38,322 nucleotides of DNA from an uncultured Campylobacter sp. (GTDB taxonomy: Bacteria; Campylobacterota; Campylobacteria; Campylobacterales; Campylobacteraceae), in assembly GCF_938045345.1 (NCBI RefSeq), contig NZ_CALIMS010000021.1:1-38322 (forward strand), read 5' to 3'. Every line of letters begins with the position of its first letter. Within the stretch, counting starts at the first letter, position 1. The notes below the pieces were generated by a model. It worked only from the letters and a program-made list of their open reading frames with translations, had not been told where the DNA came from and did no database searches. Shown in pieces: positions 31,985 to 38,322 of this stretch. Position numbers and translations under genes: made by a program.

Positions 31985-33340
31985 ATGAAAACAAAACCGT
32001 TTTTATCGCAGCTGGCCGCGCTAGTCGTCGTTGCGGCGATATTTTACGCTAGCTACAGCGCTACAAACGCCCTCGCGAGCGCTCGCGCGAACGTGCCCGA
32101 GATTTATTTCGCGTGGGAGCGCGCACTGCCGTTTTGGGCGTGGAGTATCGTGCCGTACTGGTCGCTAAATTTACTCTACGCTCTTGGATTTTTCCTCTGC
32201 CGTGACGCTAGGGAGCTCGCGCGCTACGTTACGCAGCTGCTAGCCGCGCAGATGATCGCGACGCTGTTTTTTATCGCTTTTCCTCTGCAAATGTCGTGGG
32301 AGAAGCCCGCGGTTTCGGGCCTTAGCGGCTTTTTGTTCTCAAGCCTCGCCGCCTTTGACCTCCCGTTTAATCAAGCTCCGTCGCTACACATCATACTTTG
32401 CGTCGTGGTGGGCGCATTTTACCTTCGCAAGGCGCGCGCGGTTTGGCTCAAGGCGGCGCTATATCTAGGGCTTGCGTTTTTGACGCTTTTTGGGGCGATT
32501 TTGGGAGCTAAAATTTGGGGCGCGTGGATGCTGTGGCTATCGTGGGCGAGCTTTAGTTTCGCGCTGGTTGCTTGCGGTTATGCGTTTTTAGGCGCGGGAG
32601 TTTTTGCTAAAAACGGGCAAGGCCGTCACGCCGCCACGGCTAAAGCTTTACTTTTCCCCTATCTTTGCGTAGCGCGGTTAAATGCGCTTTTTTGGCTGCG
32701 CGGACGCCGGCTTTCAGACGAGATTTTACCCGGGCTGTATCTAGGCTCGGTTAAGCAGGCGGGCAAATTTGACGCGGTGCTGGACTGTGCGGCCGAGTTT
32801 GAGCGGCCTGGTGGCGCGCAAATTTATGCGAGCCTACCTATGCTAGATATGATAACGCCGAGCGCGGACGAGCTAAAACGCGGCGCGGACGAACTCGATC
32901 AGCTCGTAAAAACGACTCTTTGCGGCGGCGAAAATTTGCAGCAAAGGGCGGCGGAGATAGGATCAAATTTTAGCGCCAAGGCAGGCTGCGCGCACGGGCG
33001 AGATTTTAAATTTCACGAGCAAGCGAGCCCGCGGGTAAATTTGCAAACGCGCGGCTCGGCAAACGAAAGCAAGATCGCCGAGACAGGGCAAATTCTCACG
33101 GACTCAAACGAACGAGCCGCCGAAGCAAACGATAAAAAGGTGCTAGTGTGCTGCGCGCTGGGCTACGGTAGGAGCGCGTCGGTGCTGCTTGCTTGGCTGG
33201 TGATTTACGCGAGACTAGGCTTTGACGAGGCGCTAAATTTGCTAAAATCTCGCCGCGAAAAGATCGCAGTCGCTAGCTCGCTGCGCGATCGGATAGCGCG
33301 GCTAGCCGCAGAAGCCCGCGTAAATTCGAAAGCGGAGTAA
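31985..33340 (+). CDS. PAP2-like / dual-specificity phosphatase fusion (YnbD-like)
   Basis: A 451-residue membrane protein. The N-terminal 220 residues hold about six helices of the PAP2 type with the PSLH motif at 132-135 (H135), as in inositol-phosphoceramide-synthase-like members; I cannot find the usual third-motif histidine in the next helices. The C-terminal part is a dual-specificity phosphatase: LPMLDMITPS carrying the likely general acid, then the P-loop C-C390-ALGYG-R396-S, where the usual histidine before the catalytic cysteine is a cysteine. About 70 hydrophilic residues (near 313-384) are inserted between these two elements. I start at the ATG of MKTKPF with AAAAAGG upstream. Last member of the ynbABCD-like order. 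PTPMT1, a relative of the C-terminal fold, dephosphorylates phosphatidylglycerophosphate, so a lipid phosphate is a reasonable substrate. Confidence 0.82.
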   Translation: MKTKPFLSQLAALVVVAAIFYASYSATNALASARANVPEIYFAWERALPFWAWSIVPYWSLNLLYALGFFLCRDARELARYVTQLLAAQMIATLFFIAFPLQMSWEKPAVSGLSGFLFSSLAAFDLPFNQAPSLHIILCVVVGAFYLRKARAVWLKAALYLGLAFLTLFGAILGAKIWGAWMLWLSWASFSFALVACGYAFLGAGVFAKNGQGRHAATAKALLFPYLCVARLNALFWLRGRRLSDEILPGLYLGSVKQAGKFDAVLDCAAEFERPGGAQIYASLPMLDMITPSADELKRGADELDQLVKTTLCGGENLQQRAAEIGSNFSAKAGCAHGRDFKFHEQASPRVNLQTRGSANESKIAETGQILTDSNERAAEANDKKVLVCCALGYGRSASVLLAWLVIYARLGFDEALNLLKSRREKIAVASSLRDRIARLAAEARVNSKAE

Positions 33341-33532
33341 AGACCAGCTAAATTCGCAAAAGCAAGTGCGGCAAATTTAAGCGCGAAATAGGCGCAGGCT
33401 AAATTTGATCAAGTCCGGTTTGAGGGATCAAATTTAAAAATTTGCGGACAAAAAACAAGCGGCATTGCAAAATTCTCGGCGAAAATGAACGGGAATTTAA
33501 CCAAAGGCAAACACCCAAAAAGAGGAGGGAAA

Positions 33533-33985
33533 ATGACGAATGCGGAGCAAAACGAAAAATCGGCGCAAGGCGGGGAGCGGGAATGCCGCCAAAGTACGGA
33601 CGATAGAGCCTTGGCGCTGGTTACGGCTAGATTTTTAGCGACGCACAGGCTGTTTTTTTTGTTAAATTTACTTCAGCTTGCCGTCTGTCTTACTATTTTT
33701 ACGCATTTTGCCGTCATTACGGGCTTTTTAGCAGCTTTTACGGCTCTATTTTATCTGCACATTAGGCTGCATTTCGATACGCTGATTTTTAGAGATTTTG
33801 CAGAAGGAAGGCTTGATTACGGCAAATTTGACGCGGCGCTTGCGGAGCTAAATTTAGCTAGCAAGCCGCCTAAAATCCGCGATATGAAAAGTCGCTGCGC
33901 CGGAGCTTTGCGGCTATATAAATTAACGGCCGCGCTTACTCTCATCGTCGCAGTCGCGGCTTTAGCGGGCTACTATCTGGACTAA
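33533..33985 (+). CDS. small membrane protein, unknown
   Basis: Not recognised. The 150-residue protein starts at the ATG following GAGGAGG, a very strong ribosome binding site; an upstream in-frame ATG lacks one. Residues 1-30 are polar. Two helices (about 42-60 and 63-85) precede a soluble amphipathic stretch with LHFDTLIFRDFAEGRLDYGKFD (in part) and a C-terminal helix (about 127-147). Position and direction suggest it ends the lipid cassette, though 192 nt separate it from the phosphatase gene. Confidence 0.65.
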   Translation: MTNAEQNEKSAQGGERECRQSTDDRALALVTARFLATHRLFFLLNLLQLAVCLTIFTHFAVITGFLAAFTALFYLHIRLHFDTLIFRDFAEGRLDYGKFDAALAELNLASKPPKIRDMKSRCAGALRLYKLTAALTLIVAVAALAGYYLD

Positions 33986-34299
33986 ATTTGCTTACCCGCT
34001 TAGACGGTTACTGAACACCGATTTAGACGGTCGCGTCGGTTTGGCGCGTAAAATTCAACAACTGTTTTTCATGGCGAGATAAACGGGATAAAATTGATTG
34101 TTTTTGCGGACTATTTTTGTAGCGACTATTTTAAGCGATGAAACAGCAGTTAGTATCGCCGGCGCACCGTATTGAGCGCTTTTAAATTTGACGATTTCGT
34201 CGGTATTTTAAAATTTCAAAGCATAAAAAAATCCAGTGCAAAAAAGACGGAATGGACAACCGAGTAAGTTTAGTCGGGGCAAAATATACGAATTTCCTT
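33986..34299. other. 314-bp gap between convergent genes
   Basis: No gene seen. It contains a short direct repeat (TTAGACGGT, twice within 40 nt near 33998 and 34022) and AT-rich words. No clear terminator on either strand. Confidence 0.5.
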
Positions 34300-35091
34300 T
34301 TATAGCACCACGACCTCGGTTTCCAGTTCGATACCGAATTCCTCAAAAACGCGGCTTTGCGCTAAATTTATGAGCGCAATCACATCCTCAAAGCTCGCAC
34401 CGCCGAAATTTATGATGAAATTGGCGTGCTGCTCGCTAAATTTCGCGCCGCCGATCGCGTGGCCTTTAAGCCCCGCCGCTTCGATCAGCCTGCCCGCGGC
34501 GTCATTCGGCGGGTTTTTAAAGCAGCTTCCAAAGCTAGCTCCCTTTGGCTGGTTGGTGCGCTTGGCGGCGAAATCCGCGGCGAGTTCGGCATCAAAGCCG
34601 CGTGAAATTTTAAACTCGGCGCCCAAAATCGGCTCCTCGATCCCGCTTCTTCGGTAGCCGAAGCTTATCCGCTCGCGTTCCACCCAGCCGCGCCCCAGCC
34701 GCACGGCTAGCAGATCATCGCTAACGCTAACGCCGCAAAGCCCCGCGTTCATTTTTATTAGTCCGCCTAGCGTACCAGGGATATTTTGCAAAAACTCAAA
34801 TCCGCCGATGTTTTGCTTTTTGGCGAAGTTGTAAATTTTGCCCGACTTCGTCGCAGCCCCGATGTTAAGGACATTGCCGCTTAAGCTTATGCGATCGAAC
34901 TCCTCGCTTAGCATCGCAAGATGCGGCGGCGCGGGCGAGATGAGCAGATTGTTGCCACCGCCGATGATCGCGCCCCCCGCTATGCTCTCAAACTCCGCAA
35001 AATCGGCCTCGTCCTTTAAAATTTGCACCGCGAAGCTCCCGCCGATGCGCACGGAGGTGTATTTGCTAAAATCTATCTGCTTTGTTTCCAA
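34300..35091 (-). CDS. murB: UDP-N-acetylenolpyruvoylglucosamine reductase
   Basis: Reduces UDP-GlcNAc-enolpyruvate with NADPH to UDP-MurNAc in peptidoglycan synthesis. The 263-residue protein is a compact MurB as found in epsilonproteobacteria. Visible features: FAD-binding IIGGGNNLLIS near residue 43, GGFEFLQNIPGTLGG and KMNAGLCG (about 95-115), the active-site GSCFKNPPNDAAGRLIE near 190 whose serine is the proton donor in the family, and EQHANFIINFG near 218. It stands alone on the minus strand. The ATG has only a weak upstream purine run (AAAAGGCAAAAATTTGG). Confidence 0.96.
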   Translation of the reverse strand: METKQIDFSKYTSVRIGGSFAVQILKDEADFAEFESIAGGAIIGGGNNLLISPAPPHLAMLSEEFDRISLSGNVLNIGAATKSGKIYNFAKKQNIGGFEFLQNIPGTLGGLIKMNAGLCGVSVSDDLLAVRLGRGWVERERISFGYRRSGIEEPILGAEFKISRGFDAELAADFAAKRTNQPKGASFGSCFKNPPNDAAGRLIEAAGLKGHAIGGAKFSEQHANFIINFGGASFEDVIALINLAQSRVFEEFGIELETEVVVL

Positions 35092-35709
35092 ATTTTTGCC
35101 TTTTAAATTTCATTTTTTGGTTTCATAAATTTAAAAATTTCACGCTCGCCGCGTATCATTTTAAAATTTAGCGATACCGTCGCACCACACAGTGCAAAAC
35201 ACGAACGCTATTTCAAAATTTAGCGACGCCACCGCGATTAAATTTAGCTCGCTTGCGATACGTTTTCAGCGGCGCGCTACGTCGCACGCACAGCTCACAC
35301 CCTGCGGTATAAAATACAGCCGCGCAATGTAGCGCCGCGCTGCAAAATTTTATCGCTGCGTAGCCGTAAATTTAAGGCGTACAGATTGCACCGCGACAAA
35401 TGGCGCTACAGCGTGGTCGATTGACGAAATTGGCGGCAAAATCACGGCAAGCTCGGCGTTAAATTTGCGCGCAAATTTTAAATCCACATTGCACTCCGCA
35501 GCTAAATCCAAAAGCGGCGATACATTACCGCTACGGCAAAAGCGATATAAAATTCTACCGCGCGTCTGCTTTTACGCCGAAGTAAAATTTTAGCCGAGGC
35601 GCAAACCTCTTAACGCCTAGAAATTTAGCCGAAACGAAGGGGTAGTGTTTCGAGCAAAATCAGCCGAAACAAGGCTCAAATTTCAGCTAAATTTTAACCT
35701 CGCCCGCCT
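35092..35709. other. 618-bp gap, no gene seen
   Basis: AAATTTAGC-type words recur every 30-60 nt mixed with GC-rich stretches (for example AATTTAGCGATACC and AATTTAGCGACGCC near 35167 and 35219). No reading frame with a start, ribosome binding site and protein-like composition was found. It may be a degraded locus. Confidence 0.5.
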
Positions 35710-36606
35710 TTACATAGGGTTTTGTCCGCCACAGTCTGCAAAACGGATCTCGTTATATTCGCGCGGAATAAAATTCTCCTGCGCGCTAATCGGCGCAGGG
35801 TAAAATCCGCGCTCGTAGCCAAGCGCAAAGAGCCTATTTACCGCCTTTAGCTGCGTTTCGTTCATCGAGACGGAGCTATCATTTGCGTAGAGATTTAGAT
35901 AGGTTTTTAGCTTTTCTTTATCGACGCGGATCAAATTTCGCTCCATCAGCATGTGCGATAAAAATGGCTTATGCGCGGTGGCGATGCGCACGCCCCCCAT
36001 TAGCACGCGCTCGCACTCGATGGCGTCCGTTATCGGTAGGCTACGGCGAACCGCCATGCCTCCTAGCGGTAGCGGCAGATTTTCGCCCGCTAGCTCGCTC
36101 CAGATGTCCCAGATCTCGCGTTCCACGCAAAGCTCGTCCGAAAAGTCCAAAATGCTCTCGTGTATCAGCACGCCCGCGTCCACCTCGCCGCTTAAAACCG
36201 CGCCCTCAATGTCGAGAAAGTTTTTATAAACTATGCGCGCCTGCGGGTATGCCATGCGAAAAAGCAGGGCGTTTGTCGTGTGCTTGCCGCTTAGCGCGAC
36301 CTTAAAATTTCGCTTTAAAACCGCGCCCTTTTTCTTAACGAGCTTTGGTCCGTAGCCCTCGCCAAAGCTCACCGCCGTGCGCAAAAGCGCGTATTCGTCG
36401 CAGATAAGCGGATATAGCGCGAAGCTAATCGCCGTGGCTTCGTAAGTGCCCTTTAGCGCCTCGTCGTTTAGCGTCTGGATATCAAGCGCGGTGGCGCTAA
36501 GCTTTAGATTTTTCGAGCTTACCCAGCCAAAGTCAATCGCCTTATACATAAAAATATCGTCGGCGTCGGGCGAGTGAGCGACGTTTATATGCTTAAAAAT
36601 CTTCAA
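35710..36606 (-). CDS. mqnD: 1,4-dihydroxy-6-naphthoate synthase (futalosine pathway)
   Basis: Cleaves cyclic de-hypoxanthine futalosine to 1,4-dihydroxy-6-naphthoate for menaquinone synthesis, the respiratory quinone of this group. The 298-residue protein has the MqnD start AHSPDADDIFMYKAI, the EATAISFALYPLI segment, GEGYGPKLV, LSGKHTTNALL, DAGVLIHES and LPLPLGGMAVRR. These match MqnD better than MqnA. Single gene with its own TATAAT 62 nt upstream. The ATG is preceded by GATGAAATTTGAAG, where AAAAGGA lies slightly far at about 13 nt. Confidence 0.94.
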   Translation of the reverse strand: MKIFKHINVAHSPDADDIFMYKAIDFGWVSSKNLKLSATALDIQTLNDEALKGTYEATAISFALYPLICDEYALLRTAVSFGEGYGPKLVKKKGAVLKRNFKVALSGKHTTNALLFRMAYPQARIVYKNFLDIEGAVLSGEVDAGVLIHESILDFSDELCVEREIWDIWSELAGENLPLPLGGMAVRRSLPITDAIECERVLMGGVRIATAHKPFLSHMLMERNLIRVDKEKLKTYLNLYANDSSVSMNETQLKAVNRLFALGYERGFYPAPISAQENFIPREYNEIRFADCGGQNPM

Positions 36607-36667
36607 ATTTCATCCTTTTTGCTCCGCTTTTAATTTCGCGCGCGGCCTGATTTTTAAATGTTGCGAA

Positions 36668-36673
36668 ATTATA
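36668..36673 (-). promoter_or_regulatory. -10 box of the mqnD promoter
   Basis: Minus strand TATAAT in CACTATAATTTCG, about 62 nt before the ATG. Confidence 0.5.
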
Positions 36674-36776
36674 GTGAAATTTTGCTACAGCCCTCATAAA
36701 AATGCGGAATTTCTAAAGAAAAACGTGAAAAACAGGGCCCGTTTAAGAGGCTAAATTTAACGCTTTAAGGCTTGCC

Positions 36777-36793
36777 GCGCAGAGCTTCTGCGC
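36777..36793. repeat. 7-bp hairpin upstream of recA
   Basis: GCGCAGA / TCTGCGC around a GCT loop. No U tract on either strand, so its role is unclear; it lies about 70 nt before the recA -10 box. Confidence 0.5.
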
Positions 36794-36864
36794 TCCTTAA
36801 AAATTTCAAATTCCGATGCCGCGCCGAATTTGGGCGAATAATCAAAAATTCATTTCAAATTTGG

Positions 36865-36870
36865 TAAAAT
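36865..36870 (+). promoter_or_regulatory. -10 box of the recA promoter
   Basis: TAAAAT in TTTGGTAAAATCAGG, about 28 nt before the ATG. Start of transcription near 36877 would exclude the upstream in-frame GTG start of recA. No SOS box of the E. coli type is visible, in line with the absence of LexA in Campylobacter. Confidence 0.45.
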
Positions 36871-36897
36871 CAGGTGAATTTATTTTTAAGGAAAAAC

Positions 36898-37941
36898 ATG
36901 GACGAGGGAAAGAAAAAGACGCTGGATGCGGCGCTAAAATCGATCGACAAGGCTTTCGGCAAGGGCACGCTCGTGCGACTAGGCGATAAGCAGGTCGAGC
37001 CGATAGACGCCATCTCTACGGGCTCGGTGGGGCTTGACATCGCGCTTGGCATCGGCGGCGTGCCGAAAGGGCGTATCATCGAGGTTTACGGGCCGGAAAG
37101 CTCGGGAAAGACGACGCTTACGCTTCACATCATCGCCGAGTGCCAAAAGGCGGGCGGAATTTGCGCATTCGTGGACGCCGAGCACGCGCTGGACGTCAAA
37201 TACGCTTCAAATTTAGGCGTCGATACCGACAACCTCTACGTCAGCCAGCCCGACTTCGGCGAACAGGCGCTCGACATCGTAGAAACCTTAGCAAAGAGCG
37301 GCGCGATCGATCTTATCGTCGTAGATAGCGTCGCTGCGCTCACGCCGAAAAACGAGATCGAGGGCGACATGGGCGATCAGCACGTAGGGCTTCAGGCGCG
37401 ACTTATGAGCCAGGCGCTGCGCAAACTCGCCGGCGTCGTGCACAAGATGAATACGACGGTGATCTTTATCAACCAAATCCGTATGAAGATCGGCGCGATG
37501 GGCTACGGCACACCAGAGACGACAACCGGCGGCAATGCGCTTAAATTTTACGCTTCGGTGCGCATCGATATACGCAAGATCGCTACTTTAAAACAAAACG
37601 AAGAGAGCATCGGCAACCGCGCCAAGGTCAAGGTCGTGAAAAACAAGGTGGCGCCGCCGTTTAAGATCGCGGAATTTGACATAATGTTCGGCAAAGGCAT
37701 CAGCAAGGTGGGCGAGCTGATCGATTACGGCGTCAAGCTAGACATCGTCGATAAAAGCGGCGCATGGTTCAGCTACGGCGACACTAAGCTGGGTCAAGGT
37801 CGCGAAAATGCTAAAATTTATCTAGAGAATAACCCTGCCGTCGCTGAAGAGATCACGGCAAAAATCCGCGAGCAGATGGGTAGCGTAAATTTCAGCGCAG
37901 ACGCGGACGATGAAGAAAATTTACAAAGTGGAGATGAATGA
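36898..37941 (+). CDS. recA: recombinase RecA
   Basis: Forms filaments on single-stranded DNA for homologous recombination and repair. The 347-residue protein has Walker A GPESSGKTT near residue 65, DAEHALD near 99, Walker B-like LIVVDSVAALTP near 142, loop L1 GDMGDQHVGLQARLMSQALR (in part) near 160, loop L2 IRMKIGAMGYGTPETTTGGN (in part) near 197 and an acidic C-terminus. I start at the ATG of MDEGKKK with TAAGGA upstream. Its stop codon TGA overlaps the eno start (ATGATG), so the two genes are coupled, as in other Campylobacter. Confidence 0.98.
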   Translation: MDEGKKKTLDAALKSIDKAFGKGTLVRLGDKQVEPIDAISTGSVGLDIALGIGGVPKGRIIEVYGPESSGKTTLTLHIIAECQKAGGICAFVDAEHALDVKYASNLGVDTDNLYVSQPDFGEQALDIVETLAKSGAIDLIVVDSVAALTPKNEIEGDMGDQHVGLQARLMSQALRKLAGVVHKMNTTVIFINQIRMKIGAMGYGTPETTTGGNALKFYASVRIDIRKIATLKQNEESIGNRAKVKVVKNKVAPPFKIAEFDIMFGKGISKVGELIDYGVKLDIVDKSGAWFSYGDTKLGQGRENAKIYLENNPAVAEEITAKIREQMGSVNFSADADDEENLQSGDE

Positions 37942-38322
37942 TGATTTATATCGAAGATATTTATGCGATAGAGGTGCTAGATAGCCGTGGCAACCCGACC
38001 GTGAAAGCGACCGTGGCTCTAAGCGACGGCACCGTAGCAAGCGCGATAGTCCCAAGCGGCGCAAGCACGGGCAAACGCGAGGCGCTGGAGCTTCGCGACG
38101 GGGGCGATAGATACTGCGGCAAGGGCGTGCTAAAGGCGGTAGAAAACGTAAATTCTCAGATCGCGGAGGCTGTGATCGGGCTGGATGCGTTTGATCAAAA
38201 GGCGCTTGACGATGAGATGAGAGAGCTTGACGGCACCGATAACTACTCAAATTTAGGCGCGAACGCCGTGCTTGGCGTATCTATGGCGGTAGCGCGCGCG
38301 GCGGCAAAGAGCCTTGACGTGC
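37941..38322 (+). CDS. eno: enolase, N-terminal part (runs off the window)
   Basis: Converts 2-phosphoglycerate to PEP. The open frame to the window end encodes MIYIEDIYAIEVLDSRGNPT, then VPSGASTGKREALELRDG with the substrate-loop S-G-A-S-T-G, and NYSNLGANAVLGVSMAVARA (in parts), all canonical enolase N-terminal sequence. About 127 of roughly 415 residues are present. A second ATG three bases earlier (37938) is an equally possible start. It follows recA with overlap and completes the PEP-centred gluconeogenic theme also represented by pckA. Confidence 0.97.
   Translation, partial: MIYIEDIYAIEVLDSRGNPTVKATVALSDGTVASAIVPSGASTGKREALELRDGGDRYCGKGVLKAVENVNSQIAEAVIGLDAFDQKALDDEMRELDGTDNYSNLGANAVLGVSMAVARAAAKSLDV

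Noticed and set aside
35883..36305. 140-residue plus-strand frame opposite mqnD
   Set aside because: Arg/Pro/Ala-rich antisense shadow of a clearly identified gene.

Overview
The window is chromosomal DNA from a Campylobacter-like epsilonproteobacterium (Campylobacterota), probably one of the higher-GC oral species such as C. gracilis, C. rectus or C. showae. The reasons are the AT-rich AAATTT / AAATTTTAAAATTT words in nearly every gap, the futalosine-pathway gene mqnD, a nifS-nifU pair for Fe-S assembly, the split pyruvate carboxylase B subunit, a compact MurB and the epsilonproteobacterial promoter style. The species is an inference. No rRNA, tRNA, CRISPR array, transposase or prophage gene was recognised.

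Layout. 1-7.9 kb: an unrecognised protein, then on the minus strand a TRAP transporter pair (dctQ, dctM), pycB, pckA and a CAP-domain protein. Together these form a C4-dicarboxylate and anaplerosis block. 8-12.1 kb: a DsbB-like membrane protein that has lost its first redox motif, a lone pseudopilin, CysQ, a SapC-family protein and an orphan amino-acid-binding protein. 12.5-17.7 kb: nifS-nifU, folE and a Fur-box-linked TonB-dependent siderophore receptor. 17.9-24 kb: a tight operon of tig, clpP, def, comM/yifB, a fused NAD(P)HX epimerase-dehydratase and purN. 24.2-25.2 kb: a DUF3137 membrane protein. 34.3-38.3 kb: murB, mqnD, recA and the start of eno.

The most unusual region is 25.7-34.0 kb. 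It holds a cassette with the gene order of the poorly characterised Escherichia coli ynbABCD locus: a CDP-alcohol phosphatidyltransferase, a CdsA-like cytidylyltransferase, an alpha/beta-hydrolase fused to a methyltransferase, and a PAP2-like/dual-specificity phosphatase. Added to it are a PlsC-like acyltransferase, a DUF1287 (NlpC/P60-like) secreted protein, an ORFan and a small membrane protein. By family logic the set could acylate, CDP-activate, head-group-transfer, dephosphorylate and methylate or deacylate a lipid, so it looks like a dedicated pathway for an unknown phospholipid.

Two further themes stand out. Three enzymes (NnrE/NnrD, the YnbC-like hydrolase and the YnbD-like phosphatase) carry long hydrophilic inserts in otherwise conserved folds, and the one in the hydrolase is an 11-residue (33-nt) imperfect repeat built around the genome's AAATTT word. 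Several gaps also carry strong inverted repeats, most notably 31.44-31.98 kb, between the ynbC-like and ynbD-like genes.
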